Part shown: one piece after another, positions 26,121-38,953 of the stretch
Position numbering within the stretch: the stretch's first letter is position 1
Layout: every line of letters begins with the position of its first letter
Source of the DNA: DATMNI01 sp963817515
GTDB taxonomy: Bacteria > Acidobacteriota > Terriglobia > Bryobacterales > Bryobacteraceae
Direction of reading: 5' to 3'
Assembly: GCA_963817515.1 (NCBI GenBank)
Contig: CAWFPJ010000008.1
Span: 21,341 to 85,340, forward strand
Length of the DNA: 64,000 nt
Notes under the pieces: model-generated
What the model saw: only the letters and a program-made list of their open reading frames with translations
Told to the model about the DNA's origin: nothing
Databases searched by the model: none
Made by a program: the position numbers and the translations under genes

Positions 26121-26831
26121 ATGGCACGCAAACCAGGTAAACAATATCAATCTGCACGGAAGCAGGTAGAGGCCAAGGATTATCTCTTGGAAGAGGCCGT
26201 ACCGCTTCTCAAAAAAATCAAATTCGCCAAGTTCGATGAGACCGTGGAGGTCCATATGCGCCTTGGTGTCGATCCCAAACACGCCGACCAGATGGTCCGC
26301 GGCACGGTGGTAATGCCGAACGGTTTGGGCAAGTCGAAAAAAGTGCTGGTGATCGCCAGCGGCGACAAGCAGCGGGAAGCCACCGAGGCCGGCGCCGATC
26401 TGGTGGGCGGTGAAGACATGGTCAACAAGATCCAATCCGAGAGTTGGACCGATTTTGACGCCGTAATCGCCACGCCGGACATGATGCGCTCCGTCGGCAA
26501 ACTCGGCAAAGTGCTCGGCCCCCGCGGTCTCATGCCCAACCCCAAGACTGGTACAGTGACTGTGGACGTGGCCAAGGCGATTAAGGAAATTAAGGCCGGT
26601 AAGGTGGAATTCCGCGTCGACAAGACGGGCATCATCCACGCCCCGATTGGCAAGATCAGCTTCGACGCGCATAAACTGGTGGAAAACGCCGCCAGCCTGA
26701 TTTCGGCCGTGATTAAGGCCAAGCCGGCGGTGGCTAAAGGCAAATACGTGAGGAGCGCTACCCTCTGCTCCACCATGAGTCCGGGCGTGTCCATCGACAC
26801 CGCGCCGTTCAGTGTGAAAGCGGTTTTGTAA
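26121..26831 (+). CDS. rplA: 50S ribosomal protein L1
   Basis: A 236-residue L1 of typical length, part of the mobile L1 stalk of the ribosome and often a translational repressor of its own operon. Family signatures are visible: KFDETVEVHMRLGVDPKHAD, VVMPNGLGKSKKVLV, MMRSVGKLGKVLGPRGLMPN and GTVTVDVAKAIKEIKAGK. GAGGAA precedes the ATG. It is the first gene of the cluster; rplK, nusG and secE, its usual upstream neighbours, are absent and a divergent unrelated gene is found instead. Confidence 0.97.
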   Translation: MARKPGKQYQSARKQVEAKDYLLEEAVPLLKKIKFAKFDETVEVHMRLGVDPKHADQMVRGTVVMPNGLGKSKKVLVIASGDKQREATEAGADLVGGEDMVNKIQSESWTDFDAVIATPDMMRSVGKLGKVLGPRGLMPNPKTGTVTVDVAKAIKEIKAGKVEFRVDKTGIIHAPIGKISFDAHKLVENAASLISAVIKAKPAVAKGKYVRSATLCSTMSPGVSIDTAPFSVKAVL

Positions 26832-26864
26832 GGTCAGAGTCAAAGCAGGCCAGCGGGTGTTTCC

Positions 26865-27392
26865 ATGAAAAAGAAGGAAGACAAGAAGAAAGATATCGCT
26901 TCTCTGCGCCAGGATCTGGCGAACCTGAAGAATCTGTTCGTCACCGGCTATGAGAAGCTGCGCGTAGGTCAGGACTTCGAGCTGCGCAAAGTGGTGCGCG
27001 GCGCCGGTGCCAAGTACCGCGTGGTGAAGAACAATGTCGCGGCTATCGCATCCGAGGGAACTGCCGCCGAGCAGGTGCTGAAAGATCTGCGCGGAATGAC
27101 TTCGGTAGCTTACACCATTAACGATCCGGTGGCGCTGGCGAAAGCGCTCACGGCCTACGCGAAAATCAACCCGACGTTCACCTTCAAGGCCGGGCTGGTG
27201 GAAGGCCGCGTAATCGATGTCAAGTCGATCAACGATCTGGCCACCATGCCTTCGAAGGAACAGCTTTTTTCCAAGTTGCTGTATGTCATTAACGCTCCGG
27301 CGCAGCAACTGGTAACGGCGATGAACGCCGTTGGCCGCAACCTGGCGGTGGTAGTAGATCAGGGTGTGAAAGAGAACAAGTTTCAGGCATGA
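26865..27392 (+). CDS. rplJ: 50S ribosomal protein L10
   Basis: A 175-residue L10, the base of the L7/L12 stalk. The N-terminal rRNA-binding part has FVTGYEKLRVGQDFELRKVV and the VVKNNVAAIA segment; the C-terminal helix that binds L7/L12 dimers is LVTAMNAVGRNLAVVVDQ. A Lys-rich N-terminal leader (MKKKEDKKKD) is present. Only 33 bases separate it from rplA, too few for the usual L10 leader structure, so any L10 autoregulatory site must lie elsewhere. Confidence 0.96.
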   Translation: MKKKEDKKKDIASLRQDLANLKNLFVTGYEKLRVGQDFELRKVVRGAGAKYRVVKNNVAAIASEGTAAEQVLKDLRGMTSVAYTINDPVALAKALTAYAKINPTFTFKAGLVEGRVIDVKSINDLATMPSKEQLFSKLLYVINAPAQQLVTAMNAVGRNLAVVVDQGVKENKFQA

Positions 27393-27443
27393 CCGGCAGG
27401 CGGCCGTGCCACAACCGATTTTTTGATTACATAGGAGTTTGAA

Positions 27444-27824
27444 ATGGCGGACATTAACGCAATTGCGGAATCGATTCAAGGCTTGACGCTGCTCGAAGCG
27501 TCTCAGCTGGTCAAGATGCTGGAAGAGAAGTTGGGCGTTTCGGCGGCAGCGGCGGCTCCGGCAGCGGCGGCCGGCGGCGCGGCGGCGGCGGCGGCTCCGC
27601 CGGTTGAAGAGAAGACCGAGTTTACCGTGGTCTTGACGGGCGCGGGCGCCAATAAGATCAACGTTATCAAGGCGGTTCGCGAAGTCACCAGCCTGGGTTT
27701 GAAGGAAGCCAAAGATCTGGTAGACGGCGCTCCCAAACCTGTAAAAGAAGGCGTGAGCAAGGACGAAGCTGCGGCCATCGCCAAGAAATTCACCGACGCG
27801 GGCGCTACCGTAGAGGTGAAGTAA
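27444..27824 (+). CDS. rplL: 50S ribosomal protein L7/L12
   Basis: A 126-residue L7/L12. The N-terminal dimerisation part (ESIQGLTLLEASQLVKMLEE) is followed by an Ala-rich hinge and the factor-binding C-terminal domain (KTEFTVVLTGAGANKINVIK, REVTSLGLKEAKDLVDGAPK). TAGGAG lies upstream of the ATG. It follows rplJ by 51 bases and is separated from rpoB by an unusually long leader. Confidence 0.97.
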   Translation: MADINAIAESIQGLTLLEASQLVKMLEEKLGVSAAAAAPAAAAGGAAAAAAPPVEEKTEFTVVLTGAGANKINVIKAVREVTSLGLKEAKDLVDGAPKPVKEGVSKDEAAAIAKKFTDAGATVEVK

Positions 27825-28300
27825 ATTCTTGCATAATTTTAGCGGCACAGGCATTTCTGCATGTTTGGGGCGGACCGGCCGCCACCGGCAGGGATGCGTG
27901 TGCTGCATGTGATTTGACGAAGGGCGTAAGCCCTGCTAGAGTGGGTAGTTGGGCCTTCGATTTAGCGGATTCGACCCCAATTGGTGCCTGTGATTCAAGA
28001 ATCCTGGAACTTCAATTGCAGTTCGTGCGAAACTGCGGAGAGGGTTTCTCTGCGCGTTTGTACGCCTGTAACCTTCCCACGGGATTTGTTCACCTGCTTA
28101 TCCACTTACCCTGTCTACATCGCGCATACTTCGGAACCTTCGGATTACGGGTCCCCGGTTTGCGGATCCGTTCCGGAAGTTTGTTCCCCGCCCCTGTTTA
28201 ATCTTTTGGCGCCCTGGTCTCCCCCTGGGGCGCTAGTGGATTTGTGCTGTTAAGCGCAGTTTCTTGGCTTTGGCTGTTCGGCCGTCAGGAGTACTAAGAA
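27825..28300 (+). other. Long rplL-rpoB intergenic leader
   Basis: A stretch of 476 bases without a supported gene. Visible structures are a GGGC-GTAA-GCCC tetraloop hairpin near 27925 and a stem pairing GCGCCC (28209-28214) with GGGCGC (28228-28233). Neither has a T-run. By position this region could carry an attenuator or RNase processing site that sets the ratio of L7/L12 to RNA polymerase, or a secondary rpoBC promoter. None of this is proven from the sequence. Confidence 0.4.
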
Positions 28301-31300
28301 ATGGATATTCAAAATAACGGCGCTGCCCCCGAGCGAGTTGATTTTTCTAAAATTAAGACTTCGATACCGATTCCTAACCTGATCGAAGTTCAGCGGAACT
28401 CCTATGAGCGGTTTCTGCAGATGGACCTCTTGCCCAACGAGCGCGAGGACGTTGGACTGCAGACCGTGTTCAATTCGGTATTTCCGATCTCCGATTTTCG
28501 CGGCGTCAGCGATTTGGAATTTGTGGATTACGCGATCGGCAACTGGGAATGCAAGTGCGGCAACCTGAAGGGGCTGCACCACCTGCGCTCCACCTGCCGG
28601 AGTTGCGGGGCCACCATCCGCACGGATCCGTTCCACGCCGGCGACATTCTCTGCCATCATTGCGGAACCTTCAACAAGAACGTGGTCACGTTCTGCAACA
28701 AGTGCGGCGACCCGGTTGGGCTGCAGTTGAAGTACGACATGCAGGAGTGCCAGGAGCGCGGCATGACGTATGCGGCGCCGCTCAAGGTGACCATCCGGCT
28801 CACGGTTTATTCCAAAGATCCGGAGACCCAGAAGAAGAGCGTTCGCGACATCAAGGAACAGGAAGTCTTCTTCGGCGAAATTCCGCTGATGACGGACAAC
28901 GGAACCTTCATCATCAACGGGACTGAACGCGTCATCGTTTCCCAGTTGCACCGGTCGCCGGGCGTGTTCTTCGAGCGCGTTCAGGCGCAGGGCTATTTCC
29001 TCGGCAAGATCATTCCCTATCGCGGAAGCTGGGTGGAATTCGAGTACGACAATAAGAACCTGCTGTACGTCCGCATCGACCGCAAACGGAAATTCTACGG
29101 CTCGGTTTTTCTGCGAGCCCTTGGCTATAAGACAGACGAGCAGATCCTGCGCGCCTTCTACCGCGTAAGCAAGATCAGCATTAAAGACAAGAAGATCTTC
29201 TGGAACGTGGATGAGGGCCTGACGGGCCTTAAGCTTTCCTACGCCATCACCACCAAGACCGGCGAAACCGTGGTGGGGCAGGGAAAGAAGATCACCACCT
29301 CGCTATTCAAGGAAATCCAGAAGGCCAAGATCCTGCAGGCGGAGATTGCCGCCAACGACCTGGAAGGCGCCTACGTGGTGGCTGACGTGGTCGACATGGC
29401 CACCGGCGAAGTGCTGATCGACGCCAACAGCGAACTGACTCCCGTAGCGCTCTCGAAGTTGATCGAGTCGGGCATTGAAGAGTTCGACGTCTTTTTCCCC
29501 GAACGCGACGATTGCGGCACCGTGATCTCGGCTACCATCCGCAAGGACGCCGTCAAGACGCAGAACGATGCGCTGATCGAAATCTACCGCAAGCTGCGTC
29601 CGGGCGATCCGCCCACGCTCGATACCGCCACGCAACTTTTCCAGGGCATGTTCTTCGACCCGCGCAAGTACGACTTTTCGCGCGTGGGCCGCATGAAGTT
29701 CAACATCAAGCTGTACGAGAAGTCGGATTCGACCGCGCTCGACAAGCGCACGCTCGATTCGGAAGACTTCCGCGCCACCATCAAATACCTGCTGAAACTG
29801 CGCAAGGGCATTGGGGCGGTGGACGATATCGATCACTTGGGGAACCGCCGCGTACGCGCCGTGGGCGAATTGCTGGAGAACCAGTTCCGCATCGGCCTGG
29901 TACGCATGGAGCGCGCTATCAAGGAAAAGATGTCGGTCTACCAGGAAATGTCTACGGCCATGCCGCATGACCTGGTGAACGCCAAGCCGGTGATGGCCGC
30001 CATCCGCGAATTCTTCGGATCCAGCCAGCTCTCGCAGTTCATGGACCAGACCAATCCGCTCTCCGAGATTACGCACAAACGGCGTCTCTCGGCGCTTGGA
30101 CCAGGCGGTTTGAGCCGTGAGCGCGCGGGCTTTGAAGTGCGCGACGTGCACCCCACGCATTACGGCCGCATCTGCCCCATTGAGACGCCTGAAGGGCCCA
30201 ACATCGGTCTCATTTCGTCGCTCTCGTGCTTCGCCCGCATCAATGAATACGGCTTTATTGAGAGCCCTTACCGCAAAGTAATCAAGGGCGTGGTGATCGA
30301 CGAAGTCCAGATCCTGAATCCGGGCGACACCGACTATAAGGTCGGCGATATTCTGAAGCGTTCGGAAATCGAAGAAGCCAACCGCAAGCTCGGCGCGAAG
30401 AAACAGGCGGCTGAGTTCGAAGCTCACTGCGAGTACCTCTCCGCATGGGAAGAGGACAAGTGGACCATCGCCCAGGCCAACGTGGAACTGGATGAAAAGG
30501 GCCGCATTGTGCCGGATCTTTCCAATGCCCGGCAGGCCGGCAACTTCGTTCTTAAGCCGAGGGATGAGATCGAATACATCGATGTCAGCCCCAAGCAGCT
30601 GGTCTCCGTGGCCGCCAGCCTGATCCCGTTCCTTGAAAACGACGACGCCAACCGCGCGTTGATGGGATCGAACATGCAGCGCCAGGCCGTGCCGCTGCTG
30701 CGCGCCGACGCTCCCTATGTGGGCACCGGCATGGAGCGCGTGACGGCTCGCGATTCGGGCGCGGTGGTGCTGTGCAAACGCCCGGGCATTGTGGACTCGG
30801 TGGATTCCGAGCGCATCATCGTGCGCGTGGAAGGCGCGTCCCACGAAGGGCAGCTTTCGCGCGAGGTGGGCGCCGACATCTACCAGCTCACCAAGTTCAA
30901 ACGCTCCAACCAGAACACCTGCATCAACCAGAAGCCCATTGTTAAGGTGGGGCAGCGGCTGCCGAAGGGCGCGGTTCTGGCCGACGGACCCTGCACGGAT
31001 TTGGGCGAACTGGCCCTCGGGCGCAACGTGCTGGTGGCCTTCATGCCCTGGCGCGGCTACAACTTCGAAGACGCCATCCTGGTCAGCGAAAAGCTGGTCA
31101 AGGAAGACTACTACACCTCTATTCACATTGAGGAATTCGAAATCGAAGCGCGCGACACCAAGCTCGGGCCGGAAGAAATCACGCGGGATATTCCCAACAT
31201 CGCGGATTCTTTCCTGCGCAACCTGGACGAGAGCGGCATCATCCGGATCGGCGCCACGGTCAAGCCGGGCGACATTCTGGTGGGTAAAGTGACGCCTAAG

Positions 31301-32599
31301 GGCGAAACCCAGCTCACTCCGGAAGAGAAGCTGCTGCGCGCCATCTTCGGCGAAAAGGCCGGGGACGTTAAGGACGCTTCGCTCTACTGCCCGCCCGGAA
31401 TCGAGGGCACGATTGTCGATTGCAAGATTTTCTCGCGTAAGGGCCAGGAGAAAGACGAGCGGTCGAAATCCATCGAGGAATCGCAGATCCAGCGTTTGCA
31501 GCGCAACCTGCAGGATGAAATTCGAATCCTGACCGACGAGCGCGCCAAACGCCTGGGCAGCCTGCTGGACGGCAAGAAGCTGCTGGCCGACCTGCACGAC
31601 GAAAAGACCAACAAGCGCCTGCTTTCAAAAGACACCGATCTTACGCGCGACATCATCGAGAAGATGAAATCGCGCGACCTGAAGCGCATGCGCCTGACCA
31701 ACAAGGACCCGCGGCTTAACGAGCAGATCGACGAAATCGAAGAGATGACGTCGCGCCAGATCGCGGTCCTCGAAAAGATCACCGACGAAAAGATCGCCAA
31801 GCTGCGTAAAGGCGACGAGCTGCCTCCGGGCGTAATCAAGCTGGTCAAGGTTTACATCGCCATGAAGCGCAAGCTGTCGGTGGGCGACAAAATGGCGGGC
31901 CGGCACGGAAACAAGGGTGTGATCGCCCGTATTCTGCCGGAAGAAGACATGCCGTATCTTCCGGATGGAACGCCGGTGGAAATCGTGCTCAATCCGCTGG
32001 GCGTGCCTTCCCGCATGAACGTGGGCCAGATTCTGGAAACCCACTTGGGATGGGCGGCTAAAGCGCTGGGGGTGCAGTATGCGACCCCGGTGTTTGACGG
32101 CGCCACCGAGCGCGAAATCAAGAAGGCGCTGACCGAGGCTAACCTGCCCACGTCGGGCAAAACCATTCTGTTCGACGGTATGACGGGAACCCAATTCGAG
32201 CAGCCGGTGACGGTGGGCTACATCTACATGCTCAAGCTCTCGCACCTGGTGGACGACAAGATCCACGCTCGTTCCATCGGCCCGTACTCGCTGATCACGC
32301 AGCAGCCGCTCGGCGGCAAGGCGCAGTTCGGCGGACAGCGTTTCGGCGAAATGGAAGTCTGGGCGCTCGAAGCCTACGGGGCGGCTTACATTCTGCAGGA
32401 ACTGCTTACGGCCAAGTCGGACGATGTTTATGGCCGCGCCAAGATTTACGAGGCTATCGTGAAGGGCGAAGCCGCCATCGAACCGGGCGTGCCGGAATCC
32501 TTCAACGTGCTGATTCGCGAGTTGCAGAGTTTGTGTCTGGATGTGGAGTTGATGAAGAAGCCGCGTGAAGTGCCGGACACGGCGCTGGCAGCGGATTAA
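28301..32599 (+). CDS. rpoB: DNA-directed RNA polymerase subunit beta
   Basis: A 1432-residue beta subunit with the rifampicin-pocket motifs FGSSQLSQFMDQTNPLSE and HKRRLSALGPGG, the GRICPIETPEGPNIGL segment, and the C-terminal KLSVGDKMAGRHGNKGV and GEMEVWALEAYGA. It also has the ~100-residue coiled-coil insertion seen in proteobacterial-type beta subunits (around residues 1050-1170). Unusual is a cysteine-rich insert at residues ~83-140, between the YAIGNWE and YDMQECQERG segments, with CxC, CxxC, CxxC and CxxC pairs, apparently one or two zinc sites absent from E. coli RpoB. CAGGAG precedes the ATG. Confidence 0.98.
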   Translation: MDIQNNGAAPERVDFSKIKTSIPIPNLIEVQRNSYERFLQMDLLPNEREDVGLQTVFNSVFPISDFRGVSDLEFVDYAIGNWECKCGNLKGLHHLRSTCRSCGATIRTDPFHAGDILCHHCGTFNKNVVTFCNKCGDPVGLQLKYDMQECQERGMTYAAPLKVTIRLTVYSKDPETQKKSVRDIKEQEVFFGEIPLMTDNGTFIINGTERVIVSQLHRSPGVFFERVQAQGYFLGKIIPYRGSWVEFEYDNKNLLYVRIDRKRKFYGSVFLRALGYKTDEQILRAFYRVSKISIKDKKIFWNVDEGLTGLKLSYAITTKTGETVVGQGKKITTSLFKEIQKAKILQAEIAANDLEGAYVVADVVDMATGEVLIDANSELTPVALSKLIESGIEEFDVFFPERDDCGTVISATIRKDAVKTQNDALIEIYRKLRPGDPPTLDTATQLFQGMFFDPRKYDFSRVGRMKFNIKLYEKSDSTALDKRTLDSEDFRATIKYLLKLRKGIGAVDDIDHLGNRRVRAVGELLENQFRIGLVRMERAIKEKMSVYQEMSTAMPHDLVNAKPVMAAIREFFGSSQLSQFMDQTNPLSEITHKRRLSALGPGGLSRERAGFEVRDVHPTHYGRICPIETPEGPNIGLISSLSCFARINEYGFIESPYRKVIKGVVIDEVQILNPGDTDYKVGDILKRSEIEEANRKLGAKKQAAEFEAHCEYLSAWEEDKWTIAQANVELDEKGRIVPDLSNARQAGNFVLKPRDEIEYIDVSPKQLVSVAASLIPFLENDDANRALMGSNMQRQAVPLLRADAPYVGTGMERVTARDSGAVVLCKRPGIVDSVDSERIIVRVEGASHEGQLSREVGADIYQLTKFKRSNQNTCINQKPIVKVGQRLPKGAVLADGPCTDLGELALGRNVLVAFMPWRGYNFEDAILVSEKLVKEDYYTSIHIEEFEIEARDTKLGPEEITRDIPNIADSFLRNLDESGIIRIGATVKPGDILVGKVTPKGETQLTPEEKLLRAIFGEKAGDVKDASLYCPPGIEGTIVDCKIFSRKGQEKDERSKSIEESQIQRLQRNLQDEIRILTDERAKRLGSLLDGKKLLADLHDEKTNKRLLSKDTDLTRDIIEKMKSRDLKRMRLTNKDPRLNEQIDEIEEMTSRQIAVLEKITDEKIAKLRKGDELPPGVIKLVKVYIAMKRKLSVGDKMAGRHGNKGVIARILPEEDMPYLPDGTPVEIVLNPLGVPSRMNVGQILETHLGWAAKALGVQYATPVFDGATEREIKKALTEANLPTSGKTILFDGMTGTQFEQPVTVGYIYMLKLSHLVDDKIHARSIGPYSLITQQPLGGKAQFGGQRFGEMEVWALEAYGAAYILQELLTAKSDDVYGRAKIYEAIVKGEAAIEPGVPESFNVLIRELQSLCLDVELMKKPREVPDTALAAD

Positions 32600-32718
32600 G
32601 GGAAACAGGCCGCGATGGACACGGATGCCACGGGTAATGCAAGGTCTTCAACCGGATCTTATTCGTGAGGATCGTCTTCATTCGTGGCTGATAAGGTTTT
32701 TGGGAACAGGAGCCAATT

Positions 32719-36930
<4,212 letters not shown>

Positions 36931-36942
36931 CATCACGGTTAT

Positions 36943-36986
36943 GAGTGCCGGCATGGAGCGGGCTTCAGCCTGCCATGCCGGCACTC
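36943..36986 (+). terminator. Large hairpin after rpoC
   Basis: A perfect 13-base stem, GAGTGCCGGCATG (36943-36955) and CATGCCGGCACTC (36974-36986), surrounds an 18-base loop that itself can pair (GCGGGCT with AGCCTGC). It lies 12 bases after the rpoC stop and is the likely operon terminator, although no T-run follows directly. The symmetry makes it work on both strands, and its loop resembles the hairpin at 18214-18233. Confidence 0.6.
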
Positions 36987-37047
36987 TTGCCGACACGAGC
37001 CGGGGTTTTGATAGCGATCAGGCCCCTTGCGGTATCATGAATTTCGG

Positions 37048-37893
37048 ATGACTCCTCAGGCGCCCGCGGCGCATCGGCGTCCGGGCCGAAAAGCTTATCT
37101 TCTCATCTCGCTGTTCGCTCTTGCGCTGGTGGCATTCCCTTTTCTTTTCTGGTATGGAACCTGGTTCGGCCGCCAATTGAGCGACTCGGATCTGGATCAG
37201 TATTTTGCCGACAAGAGCAAGCCGCGCCACCAGCAGCATGCGCTGGTACAGTTCGGTGAACGCCTGTCGCGCCGGCAGGATGTGTCGCGGTGGTATCGCC
37301 CGGTGATCGAGCAGGCTTCGAGCCCCAGTGTCGAACTGCGCCAGACGGCGGCTTGGATCATGGGCCAGGATCGCAGCTATGCGCCCTTTCATGAAGCGCT
37401 GCTGCGGCTGATTCGCGATCCCGAGCCCATGGTCCGGCGCAATGCCGCGCTGGCGCTGGCCGGCTTTGGAGACGCAGCGGCACGGCAGGAACTGGTTGCT
37501 ATGCTGCGGCCCTACACGGTCACAGCGCCGGTGGCGGGCACTCTGAAGTACCGCCTCAAGCTTTCCGACTATGTGAACCCCGGTACCTTGATCGCACACG
37601 TAGAGACCGGCCACGGGGACGCCGCGGAAGTGCGCAGCGCGGTGCCTGGCGAAGTCCATTCGCTCGATCGCAATGACGGCGCGGGAGTCAAGGCCGGTGA
37701 CCCGGTTGCCAGCCTGTCGGCGGACGAGCATCAGGTGTGGGAAGCCTTGCGCGGGCTCTACATGGTGGGCCAGCCGGCCGATCTGGAGGACGTTGAGCGC
37801 TTCACGCGCCCGTTGGCCGGCATGCCGCAGACCGTCGTGCGGCAGGCGGCATTGACGGCGAGTCAAATACAATCCCAAAAACCTGCCCAGTGA
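37048..37893 (+). CDS. Membrane-anchored HEAT-repeat protein with lipoyl-like domain
   Basis: A 281-residue protein. An N-terminal membrane helix (LLISLFALALVAFPFLFWY) is followed by a region with paired helices of HEAT type (LRQTAAWIMGQDRS, VRRNAALALAGFGDAAARQ). Then comes a beta-rich part with hammerhead/biotinyl-lipoyl features (YTVTAPVAGTLKYRLKLSDY, VNPGTLIAHVET, VPGEVHSLDRNDGAGVKAGD). No lysine in a canonical EMKM/DKA lipoylation motif is seen, so it resembles HlyD-type adaptor domains more than a lipoate carrier. The combination is not a named family to me. The ATG at 37048 is preferred over the earlier in-frame codon at 37027. Confidence 0.7.
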   Translation: MTPQAPAAHRRPGRKAYLLISLFALALVAFPFLFWYGTWFGRQLSDSDLDQYFADKSKPRHQQHALVQFGERLSRRQDVSRWYRPVIEQASSPSVELRQTAAWIMGQDRSYAPFHEALLRLIRDPEPMVRRNAALALAGFGDAAARQELVAMLRPYTVTAPVAGTLKYRLKLSDYVNPGTLIAHVETGHGDAAEVRSAVPGEVHSLDRNDGAGVKAGDPVASLSADEHQVWEALRGLYMVGQPADLEDVERFTRPLAGMPQTVVRQAALTASQIQSQKPAQ

Positions 37894-37933
37894 TCTAACA
37901 TCCGGTGGCACTTCATCTGCTGCCAGCATTAGT

Positions 37934-38182
37934 ATGAAATTGCTAATTGCAAGATCCAGCATCGCGGTTCTGCTCTTGGGCGGCGCCGTGGTTTTCGCTC
38001 AAACCGCCAAACAGGATATGAAAGACGCCGGGAAGGATGTAAAGGAAGCTGGCAAGGACACCGGAAAGGCCGCAAAGAATGTGGGCAAAGGCACGGCCAA
38101 AACTACTAAACATGCTGCCCACAGCGTGAAACGTACGACGAATAAGGCCGCCAACAAGGTAGCCGACAAGACCAAGCAGTAG
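37934..38182 (+). CDS. Small exported Lys/Ala-rich LEA-like protein
   Basis: An 82-residue protein: a signal peptide (SSIAVLLLGGAVVFAQ), then a highly charged amphipathic segment built of degenerate repeats such as KDAGKDVKEAGKDTGKAAKN and HSVKRTTNKAANKVADKTKQ. Almost no hydrophobic core residues remain, so it is probably disordered or one amphipathic helix, like late-embryogenesis-abundant or histone-H1-like tails. It could coat membranes or polyanions in the periplasm; that is inference. It starts 41 bases after the HEAT protein. Confidence 0.7.
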   Translation: MKLLIARSSIAVLLLGGAVVFAQTAKQDMKDAGKDVKEAGKDTGKAAKNVGKGTAKTTKHAAHSVKRTTNKAANKVADKTKQ

Positions 38183-38305
38183 TACTTCACCGGGTTCCAA
38201 ATCCGTACGAGATTTTCGATAGCCGAACGTTCCCCCGCGATGGCGAAAGACGGGTCATTTATGAGATAGTTAGGAAGAGCACGGCGCAGGGCACTGAGAG
38301 GTTAA

Positions 38306-38953
38306 TTGAAAAAGATTCTGCTGGTTTGCACCATTCTTGTCTTCATAATCCAGGCGCGCCCTTCCCCATTGGCTTTCATCGTCTTGAATACGGCAAATTG
38401 GGGTGCGGGCCGATTGCCCGCGGACTGGCAAATCAAAGTCAATCACGGAAAGCCTGAGATCTCCGTTTGTACCGAGGACGACTCCTGCCTGCATCTCAAG
38501 AGCGTGAAATCCTCTTTTGCGCTGGAGCATGAGGTGAACCTCGATCCGGCTCAAATGCCGTATCTCACCTGGCGTTGGAAGGTGTCGCGGCTTCCCATCG
38601 GCGGCGATTTCCGGCGCGCCAATGCCGACGACCAGGCCGCCCAGGTTATGGTGGCTTTCGCCGACCGCCATATCCTAACCTACCTCTGGGACAGCACGGC
38701 TCCCAAGGGCGTCGCGCAAAACGCCAGCAATATTCCTTTGGTTCACATTTTCGCCGTGGTCTGCCAATCGGGTGCCGGCGATGCCAACCGGTGGATTACG
38801 GAGAACCGGAACGTAGCCGCCGATTACGAACGGGCCTATGGCCGCCCGGCGCCGCTGGTCAAAGGGCTGCGCCTCCAAATCAACTCCCAACATACCGGCA
38901 CCACTGCGGAAAGTTACTTCGGCGAAGTGGCCTTCCGCAGCACGCCGCAGTAA
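38306..38953 (+). CDS. DUF3047 exported protein
   Basis: A 215-residue protein with a signal peptide (KKILLVCTILVFIIQARPSP) and a DUF3047 domain (PADWQIKVNHGKPEISVCTE, LDPAQMPYLTWRWKVSRLP, DDQAAQVMVAF, ILTYLWDS, RNVAADYERAYG). DUF3047 has no established function. It starts with TTG at 38306 after GAGAGG. Its stop codon overlaps the start of the next gene (TAATG), so it is translationally coupled to what appears to be a sphingolipid operon and may act on, or transport, the lipid product. Confidence 0.85.
   Translation: MKKILLVCTILVFIIQARPSPLAFIVLNTANWGAGRLPADWQIKVNHGKPEISVCTEDDSCLHLKSVKSSFALEHEVNLDPAQMPYLTWRWKVSRLPIGGDFRRANADDQAAQVMVAFADRHILTYLWDSTAPKGVAQNASNIPLVHIFAVVCQSGAGDANRWITENRNVAADYERAYGRPAPLVKGLRLQINSQHTGTTAESYFGEVAFRSTPQ

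Noticed and set aside
29303..31597. 764-codon open frame antisense to rpoB
   Set aside because: Entirely inside rpoB, rich in His/Gln/Arg as expected for antisense of a GC-rich gene, with no recognisable motif.
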